The notes: generated by a model from the sequence alone, not told the origin. Counted from the stretch's first letter, positions 45,747-60,410 are shown. The stretch: 64,000 nt of DNA from Cylindrobasidium torrendii FP15055 ss-10 (GCA_000934385.1 KN880446.1:1-64000); one strand, 5' to 3'. Program-made: numbers and translations.

Positions 45747-46843
45747 TCAGAACCCCTTCGTCATATTATCAGACTCCTCAAACTGTGCACGCGCACGCTT
45801 GATATCCTCTTGCATGAAGATGAGCTCCTCCATACGCGCCAGCTTCTTCGCGTCCGCAGGTCTACCCAACACCTTGCGCAAATCCTCCACAGCTAGTCGA
45901 GGTTTTCGCTGTGGTCCGCTTGCCGCCTGACACTGGTATTACAATCAGTATACATGCAAACAGGGAACTGGGGATGGAAGGAGACATACCACATCCGTGA
46001 TATACTCTATCAGAATCTCCTCCATAACGTTCACAGTATCGCTTGCTGGATTCCTGTCGTCTCCAAATCCATACATGATGTTTTTCACTAACCAATCGTC
46101 AGTATCAATCCGTCTGGAGAATAAAGCCACGGACAGTCCTTCGTGAACAACCCCCGAATATTCGACTGTTTCTTCCCCGCTGGCCTCCCAGGCCCCGTCG
46201 TAGAAGACGTATCCCGACTATAACTCGACGTATCGCGTGCATAGGTCGTCGTTTGTGGTGTGTAAGACGTCTGCGACGTGTATGATGACTGCGGCGTATA
46301 CGACGTCTGAGGATTGTACGATTGGAACGTAGTCGTGACCGGTCTTGGTACAACAGGCGCTGGGGTGGGCGTCACCGCGGTCACAGGCCGAGGCTGCACG
46401 GGAGTCGGTGTCACGGCCGTCGTCGTGCTTGTCGTTGCTATCGGCGTAGTGGTCGATTCTCGCGCTTGCGGCTGTTGTGCTTGTTGCTGCTGTTGATGGG
46501 CTGCTGCCTGCAGCCTGTAGTATTCCTGCCACGCCGCGTAATAAGAGGCATTATACGGGTATTGTGTGTACGACCCATAGGCGTAGGCTCCTGCAGTGGG
46601 CTGGGTGGTTGCATAGTATGATACTGGGGAGTACGTATTGGCAGGTGTCGCGGCTATTGGCTGAACAGGTTGTGTGGTGAGAGTGGCTGCATTTACTGGG
46701 GCGGGCGTGACAGATACAGTGGTAGGTGCGGCCACAGGTGCGGGGACAGGCGTGGATGAAACTGCAGCTACAGGTGCAGGAGTGGGTGCAGGAGTAGCAG
46801 CGGGTGTCCCTGTTGGCGATGCTTGTTGAGGTGTTTGTGACAT
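45747..46843 (-). CDS. TAF13: TFIID subunit TAF13 with prion-like N-terminus
   Basis: Three exons (46135-46843, 45990-46087, 45747-45932) give 330 residues. The last 100 form the TAF13 histone fold: F-T-K-D-L-K-N-I-M-Y-G-F-G-D, then E-Y-I-T-D-V, then R-P-A-D-A-K-K-L-A-R-M-E-E-L. TAF13 pairs with TAF11 near TBP in TFIID. The first 229 residues are unlike typical TAF13: they are built of Pro, Thr, Ala, Val, Gln, Ser and Tyr, with repeated S-Y-T-P-Q or T-S-Y units and a short poly-Gln run. The start used is the second in-frame ATG; one more lies ten codons upstream (46873). The extension is in frame in the same exon, so it is not a splice artefact. Confidence 0.9.
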
Positions 46844-47058
46844 GGTGGGCAAGAGGCGAAAGATTGACGTCACGTGGTTGTGTTTCCATAAATTAAACGC
46901 AAGATCGATTGTGATGCTAAATTCCAGCGACGATTATGCCTGGACCAGAGCAAGGTTATGGTAGATAATCAAAAGACGGTTCGGGAGCATAAATAGTATT
47001 GTACAATGAGTTACGTCAAGATGGGATAGGCAGAGAGATTGCAGAGCATTTGGGTACA

Positions 47059-47924
47059 TTAATCTCCCCACATCGAGTCTTCGCTGAATCCTGCACGATC
47101 CTTGTTGCCACGCACTTCACGGCCACCAAGTCCTCCTTTGCCGCGGACTTTCCTGCCACCGAGCTCCTTGTACATGTCGCGCATCTCGTTCTTTGATACG
47201 CCCTTGCTCGACTGGTCGGCTTCTTGTTTCCAGCGCTCCTCCTTGACTTCGCGAGGGGTCATATATCCGCTCGATGTGAAGACCATGTTATTGGATATCG
47301 ACGCGAGAGTCGACGGCGACGAGTAGCCAGAGCTTTCCAAAGCAGCGGTGCGCCTGGATAATAGATGGGTCGAACGCTAGACACATGTGTCAGTGACAAG
47401 CGCTGACGGAGACCTGTGATGACGCACCCAGTTCTCCTTGCTCTCACGTTTCGTCCACTTGCCAGGCGGGAGGCTCTGGTCTTGGAAGTTGTCCTTTCGG
47501 TAGTGTTGGAACCAGACGTAGTTCAAAGTCTGACTCTTGAACCATTTGCGACAGACTAGGCTGCATTTGGCAAGGTCGCGGAGGGAGATGAGGGCAAATA
47601 TCTTCTGGTTGACTTCGGTGGGTAAAATCCGGAGCGGATCGTGCGCCTTCTCCTTCGGCTTGGGCCGTAATGTGGAGCGCTTTTGTGGTGACGGCGAAGT
47701 CGGGCGGCTGCCACGAGAAGGGGACGACGGGCGTGTGCGAGCCGGTGTATTAGGGGTGGTCACCTTGGGGTAACCTCAGCCAGAAGAAAAGAAAGCTTGG
47801 CCGTGGGACGCACGACGTTGATCCATTCCTCATCTTCCTCATCAGAGTTGTGGTCTTGAGTTGGAGGCTGCAGGCCCTCGGACATCGTCGAGGATTGCAG
47901 TAGATCTTTTAGGAGCGTGCTCAT
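47059..47924 (-). CDS. F-box protein
   Basis: Three exons (47814-47924, 47428-47763, 47059-47376) give 254 residues. The N-terminus is acidic, then a Pro/Ser/Arg-rich stretch. The F-box lies at about residues 85-125: L-P-T-E-V-N-Q-K-I-F-A-L-I, L-A-K-C-S-L-V-C-R-K-W and W-F-Q-H-Y. The C-terminal part is charged and ends with Gly/Arg-rich K-V-R-G-K-G-G-L-G-G. There are no WD or leucine-rich repeats, so the substrate part is unclear. It should link a target to an SCF ubiquitin ligase. The first exon was added because the second begins at GTG without an ATG, and a GTGCGT donor keeps the phase. Confidence 0.8.
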
Positions 47925-49021
47925 AGTGCTGAAGGAGGGGGTTGGTGATGGCAAGCGGCAGAGCAGTGTTTGCCTTATAAACCCCAGAGATTGTGACGTC
48001 ACCCGTGCCGATTACTCCAGATATGTCACTTGTGTCAGCGCTGGGCGACTAGAGTCATTGAGACTTGTCCCGGAACTTAGATGGGACTCAGCCTGGGACC
48101 GCTGGCCTACTACCCTAATTGACCCTAATCCTAGTCTTGCAGTCCAAGTCCAACACAAGTCAGCTTTGGAAAGCCCAGGCTTTTGTAGCCTTTCACGGCA
48201 TCAATTGGATCCAGACTCGCCGACGAATGATTGACGCCTGATTCGATTTGTCTCCCACTGTCAATGTCATCCCAGCAGGCCCACGCCATGCACGTTCGTT
48301 CCAGTGGACTCTGGCGGCGGTTTTGCTGAATCTCAGTGCCCAATAGCACTTTGGGCTATTCGTGTAACCAGCTTTTGACAGCTCAAGCGCTCAAGTACAG
48401 CATGCCCTCTACGTGCCAGACAGGCAGACGACACTCGAAAATGGCACAGTCCACTGGTGATTTGTCCCATGAACCGTGTATCAGACTGGGGGGATTGTAG
48501 CCCCTACAAGCCATCAAGCATTCATGAATGAGTAGGAATGGGGAGTCGACAATTGCAAAACAAGGTGGCAGTGAATCTCAAGCCCACTTAGCGTTTGTTG
48601 GTCTGAATAGTGGCGCTCCACCCCCTGCTTAGATCTGCGCGAAATCTGGATAAGTTTGTCCACTCGCATTTCATCCTGGCGCCATCGAAGAGGAATGTCT
48701 GCCGCTTTTCAACGACGAGAGGCAAAGAACATCCCTGGTCGTCGATAGATCACCCATCTCGCGAAAATACATAGAACAAAGCAATCGATCGTTCACCTCC
48801 AGTTCAAAGTTACATACGTAGCAAGTAACGATACACACAGCGCCTCTCCGTAAGCCCGAGGCACCAACAGCGATGAACAACCGCGAAGAATATAAAAAAA
48901 CATCGTACAAGTTAAGTTTTACAAGTGAGTGGACGGGGACAGATCTTGTCCCCAGCAAATATCAGTCGCCGTCGTCAATACCTTAATCCACAACTATTCG
49001 AATCCGCCATGAAACGAGCAT
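47925..49021. other. Gap with no supported gene
   Basis: About 1.1 kb between the F-box gene start and the stop of PAB1. It should hold the F-box promoter and the PAB1 3' UTR. Frames are short, and nothing resembles a family, repeat or tRNA. Confidence 0.45.
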
Positions 49022-51277
<2,256 letters not shown>

Positions 51278-51726
51278 ATTTCTTGGATTTTCTGGCGGAT
51301 AAGGAAAAGGTGTTTTTCTGGTGTGTTTATGGAGATCGTTACTGCTTTATATGAACTTTTCTGCGACTGTGGGAGATGAGATCAGAGAGTCAGATAGAAC
51401 AGCGAACGCACACAAGAGGAGTGACACGACAACCGTTCGAAGATAAAAAGTTTTTATATTTTTTATCGGCTTTTTGGCTGCGAGATGGAAATTGAGCGCC
51501 AGAGAGAACGCCCGCGATGAGCACGCACCTTTATGATGATGATGGTTTTGTGTGAAAAGCAAGCAAAACGAGGCGCCTTCTTTAGGCAGTTCGATCGCGA
51601 TGCCGGCAGATCGAAACTCAGATTGTGGCACATACAGAATCGCAAGAAACGTCCAATTGTAACGAATGGTTCCATAGTACAACAGCAAATAGTATCTACC
51701 CACAGACCGCTCGGGAAATAATAATA
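51278..51726. promoter_or_regulatory. PAB1 promoter and leader; A-rich tract
   Basis: The region lies between the PAB1 start and the SCAMP stop, both minus strand. About 170-200 nt before the PAB1 ATG, the RNA-sense strand carries several A5-A6 runs interrupted by few other bases (51449-51475). Such tracts in PABP leaders of other eukaryotes bind the protein itself and repress translation. Whether this tract is inside the transcript is not shown by the sequence. Confidence 0.4.
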
Positions 51727-53006
51727 TCAGCCTCTTGTGAAGTAGGCCTTTGCTCCTTGCGATGCCAACTCTTGCTTCGCCTGAAAGAAGGTCAGTATAT
51801 GCGTGCCCCAATGGGGAAAATCCAGAAACCTTTTCGACAGTGTGGCCAGCTTGGTTATGGTGGTTGTAAATCTGACAGACATGAGTTATGTGCGGTCCGA
51901 GACGACAAGGGTCATCTTACCATCCTATAGTACCACGCAATGCCGACGCCTTGTACTACCCATCCTATTGTGGACACAAGCCCAAGGACTGCGGCTGCCC
52001 AGTGATGTCCAACGAACATCTGAACCATTTGCACAAGGCCCGCTGAGCCAGTACTGAGGATGTTCAGTTTTGCGACGGAGGCGACGCGTAGAAGATTCAC
52101 CTGGGGACTCCGATGATCCTGTAGGTATGGTCAGATAAATGCACTTCTGGTCACGAGAATACGCACATGTAGACGCTGAAGAGAATGTGCCATCCGCAGA
52201 AGAAGAAAAATAGGTCTGTTGCTAGAGTGAGATCAGGCAATATAGGGTTGAGAGGGACAGACAATAGTACAATGCTTGCTCCTGCAGACTGTCATTAGGC
52301 GCGTCTCAGATATGAGTATGTAGAGACATACCTTCATGTACCCGTTGTATATGGGACTGCGGGGATGAGCGACGGGCAAGGACATGACTGCGGGGCCACG
52401 TACCGGTACCAGAGCAAGAATGAGAGGGGAGGCATGATGATGAGGTAGCTGCAATTATTGAGCGAATTGTGAGGCAAGAATACAGAGTGCAGACTCACCC
52501 AATACTTGCACCTACATCTCTTCCGCCGTCACGCGAGCCCGAAACCAATATAAAGATACATGCAATGAAGTTGATGATGAGTGTAACGCCAAGAACCATC
52601 CAAAGTTGATAGAGGCGAGTGATGAGAGGCTTCCATTGATCTGGAAGCTCTACTGAGATGTCGTGGTATATCAAGGGGAAGACTAGCGACGCGTCAATTG
52701 TAGGCCTTGTCGAACTCTTATAGCATCGACATACAGAATGGCCAGTTGTTCTTCCCATGATGCTTGATTTGTTCAGCCCGCTGATTGAGTTCCTGCTCAC
52801 GACGCTCGAGTTCTGCTTCCCGCTGTCGAATCTGCTCCAGGCGCGCATCCGAGTCCTGTCGAGTTGCCGCGGGTGGATTGGGATCGTCAAATGGATTCTG
52901 GTCCAAGGAATTTGTGGAACCGAACGGGTTCTCGTTCGCGTTGTAAGTATAACCTAGGAAATCATTCAGGGACGCGACGATAGGCTGAGTAGCCAAACGT
53001 ACTCAT
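51727..53006 (-). CDS. Secretory carrier-associated membrane protein (SCAMP)
   Basis: The start ATG is at 53004-53006, and the first coding exon is four bases (53003-53006). About eight exons encode close to 300 residues. The N-terminus has N-E-N-P-F-G and Q-N-P-F-D-D-P, the NPF motifs that bind EH-domain endocytic proteins. A coiled coil (R-Q-R-E-A-E-L-E-R-R-E-Q-E-L) precedes N-N-W-P, then four membrane helices, including L-W-M-V-L-G-V-T-L-I-I-N-F and G-L-V-S-T-I-G-W-V. The tail reads G-H-T-V-E-K and ends Y-F-T-R-G. SCAMPs recycle through post-Golgi and endosomal membranes. The short first exon was chosen because the four-base exon plus acceptor at 52957 restores a start in frame. Confidence 0.88.
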
Positions 53007-54670
53007 AATTGTCGTGGCTGTCGAAGCTAAAGATCGAATGGCTCACTTCGCAGCCACGAATGGAAGCTTATGCCAAACAGAGACAACTGCGGCGGGTTCC
53101 TGGGCGGAAGCGCCATCAATGATGCGTCGATGCACTTTTCTCCCACTCTCCGACGGTCGGGGAGCCACTCCGCATGGTCGAAAATTATTCATGTCTCTCC
53201 CGCAGACCACTTTTTGCCAGTCGGCCAAGTCAAATAATGGCTTGAGTGCATGACACTGCATGTTGCTCAGTTGCTGCGCATTGTTCGCAAAAAGTCAGGG
53301 AAAATTGTTGTAAATACGCAGAAAATTCTGCTGATCAGTGTACACACTATGATATGATGTGCTAGCCTTTACGGTGCCAGTCTTCGAATGGGCAGCGCTA
53401 TGGCTAGCAGTATCGTCAAAGCGCACCTAAGTATCATGACGAAATAGGCACCCGTTTCTATGTGACTCCACGTGCAAGCAGCTGGTTGGCCTACACCACC
53501 CCCAGCGTCTGAGATCAGAGTGAGATCGGGGACTCGGCCCTGGGATCCCGTCGGAGTGATGTTGGACCGAGCCGATTTGAGCTCGAAATGATATGCTCTG
53601 CAGGTGCCAGAATCGACTGTTCTGAGGCGAGCGTTACATGATCCCAACACTCAGACCTTGTGTGAGATCAGTATACGCCTCCCGCCCTTTCTCTTCCCTC
53701 CATCAATCAAATCCCGCCCCGCCCTTTACCGCTTACGGATCAAATTTGTGGTATTATGTAATACCGATGCATTTCCTTTGTTGGGCAAGCGGAGCGGATG
53801 TTTGCCAGTGAAATCATTAACATTGATATAACTATGGTACTGGTACAAGGCCACGAGATATATCAAAATAGGCATAACTGGAGCCCTACTTGCTTCAGAA
53901 TAACTATCGCAGACAGTAAAGAGGCGAGGATGGGGTGGAATCTGGATGAGAACGTTAGCAGGGCAAATGCATCTGGCAACAAGGACGTACGCATGGTGTG
54001 GCTTGATTCGTGCAAGGTGACGTGGCAGTAGTTCTGAACGATTTGATCAGTGGACTGTGCAACCGGGACCCTTTACGAGACGCACAAGTGTATTTTCCCA
54101 GGCAATCGACACACCCGCGAGCCACAGAGATAGCTTGTCTTGCCATGGTTGCATCGACGAGTAGAACGGCCGCAGAAATGTCAGTTATGAGCGTTCAATC
54201 GTCGACTGGGGACTCACACAGACCCGTACAGAGATGCTGTGAGTCACAGCCAGTCCCAAAATGTCGTTGGCAGCCATCGAAAACGAGAAATCAGTTTCTG
54301 GACAATGGCGATAAAGCAAGGACGCACCGGCGCTATTCCCATGAACTAATATTCCACACAATAACATTATAAGTAATTTTGGACATTTGAGACGAGGTTG
54401 CGTGCGTGCGACGGGTGAGCAAAGAGCAGGCGAAGAGGGATCAAGTGCAAGTCAGATGCAGCCTGGATGCAGCGAAAGCAAAATTTATCGGAACGGCTTC
54501 GATCAATGCCGTTTTCGGCAGCCGGAGGCAGAATCCAAACGGAAGCAAACTGACAGCAGGACACAGTCGTTCTTGCAACACCACACGTTGTACTCGCTCT
54601 CGCAGGTTAATCGACATTCTTTCTATTTGTCTTGTCGACAAGGTAGACTGGCTACTTGCTTTTTATACCT
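53007..54670. other. Gap with no supported gene
   Basis: The longest gene-free stretch, 1.66 kb. Frames of 60-125 codons occur on both strands but show no motif, family resemblance or convincing splice pattern. I see no direct or inverted repeat by eye, and no tRNA-like fold. Confidence 0.4.
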
Positions 54671-56083
54671 TCAGGCCGCCACTCCCTTGTGAAGCTCACT
54701 CAACCAACTGTCAAGGTCTTTCTGGTGCGTCGCGCCCGGCGCTGGTTCACCGTACAGTCTGCGATCATCGTTGTAGATGAAATTGTACGCCCTTGAATGA
54801 CAAGTTGAGTTAGCATTCGCTAATGGACACCAGGCCAACGCACTCAGCAATACCAGACGGGCCCATGCATCCTAATGCTTGCTGGATCTCGCCCTTGCCA
54901 CTAAGCTCGAAGTCCACGATGTTCCAGAAGTCAACAAACTCCGGAAGCCGATTCTTATGGGTCTTCTTGTTGTCCTGCCCTTCCTTGGTTGTCGCGCGTT
55001 CATTCTCCGCAAGTTCAAATATCTTCTCCTTGTTCAGGTTGAACAACTTGACCCACTGCTTTCGCTGGCCCAAACAATTTTGTGAGTCCATGCAGTTGGA
55101 TGGCAGAGTCTATGACTTACCAAAAATGCAACACGGACATAAATGGCTTTCACAGCAGGCGACGACGTGCCCTTCAAGATCTTCTGTGTCAACGTCGCAA
55201 TGTCCTGAGGCGAGGCAAGGCTATTTCCATCTTTGTCGTAGACCGAGAGACCCAGCTATGCATTGGTGAGTTGCCAGAAGGTCACTTTGCGGACAATACT
55301 GACCTTCTCCTTGATGTCGTAGCGTTTGTTCGTCATTGCTGTCTGGATCACGGTGGCAAGACTATGAACTCGACCGATTTCTTTCGCTGGCGGTGTGGCC
55401 TCAATCTGCAGTGCTCGCATGACACCCTTGGTAATAATTAGGTTTTTCGTCCTCTGGAAGCAATGTAAAACTGACGATGACTTTTCCCGCCAGGCTGTCG
55501 GCAAGATATGCAGGAATGGAGGGTGAGCAGATGGCAAGCTTTGCGTATTCCTTTGCCGTTGTCTGTGCTGATGTAAACATAGCTTAAGTTCCGATGATAT
55601 TGGAACGCACAAGAAGAGTTGGCGGCATTTGATACGACGCGGAGACATAACGAAGGATTTCGTCCATGGCGTCTTTGGCTTGTAGACTGTTCAGTCCGAC
55701 TCGAAGGACGACTTCCTGTGGGGTTGCGCTCTGCTATCGGTGAGTATGGACAACAGATTTATAATACGACGCACCTTTATCATTGCCTCGTATTCACGCT
55801 CGCTCTCAACCGTGAGCTTCTTGGCCCGCTTCAAAGCACGAGCAGCGTCCTCGCTGAATATGACGGGTACAGGCCGTAAGATAAGGGTGTGTGGGTCGTC
55901 GTCGGGCCTGTCGGTCATGGCATCGGTGTGTTCGTACTCGTCGCGCGAGCGGACATGTCCACTGTGATTGACATCTTCATCTGCTGGTGCTTCCTCGCCC
56001 ACACCGCTGGCCGCATTGCTGAGTCTTGGATCAAGGGCTATTCCCCGCTTTGCTAGCTCTATCATTTCTTCATAGGAGGACAT
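54671..56083 (-). CDS. Uncharacterised basidiomycete protein
   Basis: About six exons give a continuous reading from an ATG at 56081-56083 (M-S-S-Y-E-E-M-I-E-L) to a TGA at 54671-54673. The first part is acidic. A middle part has a basic Ser/Arg-rich segment and L-G-L-S-V-Y-D-K-D-G. The final third has a helical stretch (K-Q-W-V-K-L-F-N-L-N-K-E-K-I-F), a Lys-rich run, and ends with Y-N-D-D-R-R-L-Y-G. This last pattern recalls a group of mushroom hypothetical proteins, but I cannot name it. No domain is recognised. The gene is divergent from the transposon-like gene, 132 bp between starts. The middle exon (about 55302-55600) is the least certain. Confidence 0.6.
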
Positions 56084-56215
56084 TTTTTGCTGGTTGTTGT
56101 ATGAGCAATGGAATGGTCACACCTGTCAGCATCTGTGACTGCGATCAATTTATCTGACATTTGGAAGCTCGATGAAGTTGAACTGCTTTGCAGCCTTCGC
56201 CTTCACTTAGTGGCA

Positions 56216-59200
56216 ATGTCCCAGGACCCGCACTCAGACACTTGGATTGAAGGTATATAATTCTGAGCTCATACACGTTGGAACTGTCACAACCAGGTCT
56301 GCAGGTTTCATTAGCCACCCGGACAATGCACAAATAGCGTGTCGAGCCTGCAATGAGGGCAACGGTGACAATGTTAAATGGCAGACAAAGGCTAACTGGC
56401 CCCGACACACTGGTGCCGCATCTCACAAGAAGTGTGTGGCAGATTGGAAAGCTCGCCTGCATGCCGACCAGGCAAAAGCCAGCGCATTTTCCAACTTTTA
56501 TGCTTCAGCGTCGCGTATACAACCACCCCCGTTGCCGCCAGAGGTTATCCTCCGCGCACCTGTGCCAGCTGCTCATAGGTTCATCTTCGGGGATGTGAAT
56601 GGTGTCGATGAGCCTCAGTTCTCTTTCACCGAGGATGAAGCATGCATCCTCTTTCCAGTTGAGCCGACCCTTGAAGAACGGCAAGAGGCTGAGCGCCGCA
56701 TGCTTGATGAAGAGGATGATCTTCTTTTGGCAGGGCTGCAAGAAGCCGAGCTCGATCCCCAGAGCGCTCTGGTCGAGGATGAGTTCTCTTCATTCTCTGA
56801 CGAGATTCGTCACACCGGTATGTACATCATAAAAGTCAGCAAGCCTGTCTTGATTGAGCTGTTAAGGTCTGGCGCCCGATTTGAGCGAAGCGCTGCATAG
56901 CTATATGCTCGGAATACGGAAGGATACAGACTACTTTCCATATCCAACACGCACGGTGCGGCAACCTTCTTTATGAATGCATTGGAAGCTTACCCAGATA
57001 TAACCCAAATAGATGTGTTTCCTGGACATTCTCGACAACCTCCCGCGGCTGCGCTTCTCTGAAGAGCAGATGAAGATGATTCTTTGGGTCATGTCCGAGT
57101 GCGGGGCTCACGATGTTCCCTCGCTCAATGCGTTTCGCCAAATGCAGAAAGACCTGCGAGTTACAAGCGGTATCGAGACTGTTACAACAACATCAGACTT
57201 AGGAAATGTGTTCTCCACAAATAGTCTCTCAGACATCGTTAGCAAGGTCGGTCATGAGACTTCCATTCGAGCTTTGAATACATATCTGATGTTGAATACC
57301 AGGAAATTGCCAACCCGCTCGTCTCCCCATACTTCAATTACTATCCCAATGACACGAAGGGCGAACCCATCACCGAGACATGGCAGGTTCCCGGCGGTCG
57401 ATGGCGTGAAGTACCTATTGACATGCTTCCACCATCGGTTCTCGTTGAAGGAAAGCGATACTACATTCACGAACTTGTCGAGCTTCAAAACGGTCAATGG
57501 GTCATTCCGCAAATTTGGATCACCGAAGGGAGAGCACAGAAGCTTCATGCCGACTGCTATTATGTTGAACGGCTCAGTCATAATGACAAGGTGACATGTC
57601 GTGTTATTGACTCCAAAATTCAGCGCTTTCCGGTTGCCGAATTTCGCGTTCCCCACACAGAGCTCCTAGCGCGATACAAGAAGATATATTTTGATGGTAA
57701 GGAGTTTCCAAGTAAGCCTATACGATGCCTGATACTTGTACAGATTCGTCAGCTGTATACGCCTCGCAAATGCCAAACTGTAATCGTCAAATTGACGGTG
57801 GAGAAGATTTGTTCACCATTTGGGTATCTCTCTGGGCCGATGATGTCTCCGGGGCACGGTCGAAGCAGTATCAAAAGCATTATAATCTCTATGCGCAGAC
57901 GGTTAATCTCCCTGGGAAGCTTCTACAGCAGGAGTATTTTGTTCATGCGCTGAGCGCATCACCTCATGCCTCATCGCTTGAGCAGTTCAAACCTATTGCC
58001 AAAACGATACGGTACGCAAAGAAACAATTCAGCGAATCTCACTGATGTTAGAGTTATATCAGCGACTCACACAAGACCCCAATACCCACGTACAATGCAG
58101 CCACACGTCGACCATGCCGGTACCGACTACTGGGATCTGACCTCCCGGCCGACAATCCTCAACAGTCGGATGAGTCGTGTCATATCGGTCATCAAGGTCT
58201 GTGTAAATGTCGGGTGTGTATGGCAGGAGGAAAGGGCGGTTTTGGCGAGGCTACACGCGAGAACTATCACGAATTCTATGCGGTTAGTACATCTTGATCT
58301 CTCTTGCCTCTGATTGCCCGCTAACACTCACCCAGCCCGGCCCGCTTCGAAATGTGGAAAGCATTAAGGCCTGTGTTACGGTTGAGCAGATACGTTTGGC
58401 TACCTTTGGTGTAGCTTCTCGGATCGCAGAGCTTCAAAAATCGACGGGTGTGAAGGACAAGATTGCGATGCATTGGATCGATATTCTAATTCCAAAGGCG
58501 CGTCAACTACAGGCTGCAAATCCCCAGCGCTGCCACACCCAGATATCGAACGAGCTTCTCGTATGGCTTAGCAGCCAGACCGATGAGCCCTTCAATCCAC
58601 TGCTTAATTTGCCGTGTACGTCCATTTCCATTGTGATGATGTAATCTGATCGCTCGCCGCCGTGAAGTCCTTGACCCGTCTCAAGACACGCTGGTGGAGA
58701 TTCTCCACACAATTCTTCTTGGCACAGAGAAGTATGGATGGTGGAATTTGCACTCACAGTGGAGTGCTTCGCAGCAGGAACTGTTCACTGCGCGACTTCA
58801 AGCATCCAGTACAAGTGGTCTTGACATTCCGCCGATACGTGCAGAGTACATGATGCAGTATCGAAATGGTCTCATCGGCAAGCATTTCAAGACACTCTCA
58901 CAGCTAACAGTCTTTCACTTGTATGGGATCGCGAACACACTTCAGTTTAATCTTGCGCGCGCGCTCGGGGATTTGGCCGCGGTCTTGTGGATTGCGGAGA
59001 TTGATGACATGGATCAGTACATCGTTCGTAATCATCTCAGTTGTTTAACACGGCCTCTGACTTCAAATTTGGCTCGGTAGGAAGACTTGACTATCTTCAT
59101 CAACAATGTGCTTGACGCATTTGCGGACATCGACCCTCTGAAAATCCTTGTCAAAGTTAAGCTGCACATGCTTGTTCATCTACCCTCAAATATCCGGCGC

Positions 59201-60410
59201 CGTGGACCTGCGGTGCGGTTTGCCACCGAAATACAGGAATGCTTCAATGCCATCTTTCGCTTATGCTCAGTCCTCAGTAATCACCAAGCCCCTTCGCGTG
59301 ACATTGCTATCAAGCTTGCTGATCTCGAGCGTGTGAAGCATCTGGTCAGCGGTGGTTTCTGGGAGGAAAATGGGGTCTGGGTATCAGCAGGAGAGAGTGT
59401 GAAATCTCTGCTTGCCATGAACCCGACGATTCAAAGTCATATTGGATGGAAAGAGGCATCTAGCTGGTCACCAGGTTCTGTGCGTGCGGCGGCGGTGACA
59501 AAAGGCGCAAAGTCACGTACAGTGTATTCAGCAGCGGCAACCGGCTTCCTGGATGCACTCAATCCATGTCGACTTCCAGTCGAGGACCCATCGTCAATCT
59601 GGGTGGCAGGTGTACGAGTTACCGCTCTGAGTGGGGATGCGATTAGTCTTAAATCGTGGGCTATTTTCCGTATTGTGCACTCAACGGTGAGAGAACAATT
59701 GATCACAATATCTGAAAGGTTGAACTAAGTCTGACCATTAGGTCGAGTCCGACAGCCCAGAGAGGCTTGAGCGCTCACTCATCGGTCAAGTTCAAGGCAT
59801 ATATCTCTCGGCGGGCATGGGCTCCCAGGGTCCGGGATATCTTCTTGTGCAAGAGTATGAACTTGTTGAATCCCTTCACCCAAAATTTGGTATGCCAGCG
59901 CTTGTACCGCGGTCAACCGATGGTGGGAAGCTCATTGTCCTGCCATCCTCGGTAAATATCTCATCTTGAAGAGCGCACTTTGGCTCACATCTCCCCTTCA
60001 ATCAGTCCCTACAATTCATCATCAATGTCCAGCATGATTGCGAACCCTCCGGCTGTGCAAAGGACGGGGTCGGTCTGCGCACTCAAGAGCGACAAGTTTC
60101 TGGTGTAACCACACGGACCTGGAATCATCGCACTGATGGCGAGCATGCACGATTTGTGATTAACATGCATGCATTCCATAATGCACGCCGTCTTCGAAGG
60201 TTTCTTCCTCGTTACATGACGGTACCTCGTCCACTTCATTTGAACCGTGAACAAAGACTAAGAAGTCTGGGTGCGGACCTAGAGTTAATGCAGGTAGCGA
60301 AGAAGGCAGAGACGGCGAGGAAAAGTGCGGCCACGCGTGCTTTGAACAAGGAGAAACAGGCTGCCGCTTCCGCTACACAGGCCACAGCCATGGAACCTCG
60401 GGCACGATGA
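56216..60410 (+). CDS. Large multicopy-family protein, transposon-like, intact
   Basis: Twelve exons join without a break to 1208 residues: 56216-56252, 56305-56817, 56867-56955, 57013-57246, 57303-57711, 57744-58011, 58063-58282, 58336-58615, 58668-59023, 59081-59686, 59742-59951 and 60006-60410. Near the start is a zinc-finger-like segment, C-R-A-C, then W-P-R-H and H-K-K-C. The middle has W-A-D-D-V-S-G and Q-Q-E-Y-F-V-H, then a C-x-C-x2-C stretch, then E-C-F-N-A-I-F-R-L-C-S-V. The end has Q-H-D-C-E and a basic helical tail. From memory this belongs to a group found in many copies in Agaricomycetes and absent elsewhere, hence probably mobile in origin. I do not see terminal repeats. Catalytic residues are not known to me. 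Confidence 0.75.

Noticed and set aside
56216..60410. The idea that this is a frameshifted, dead transposon
   Set aside because: Each apparent frameshift or stop falls in a segment with a donor and acceptor, and splicing restores one frame throughout.
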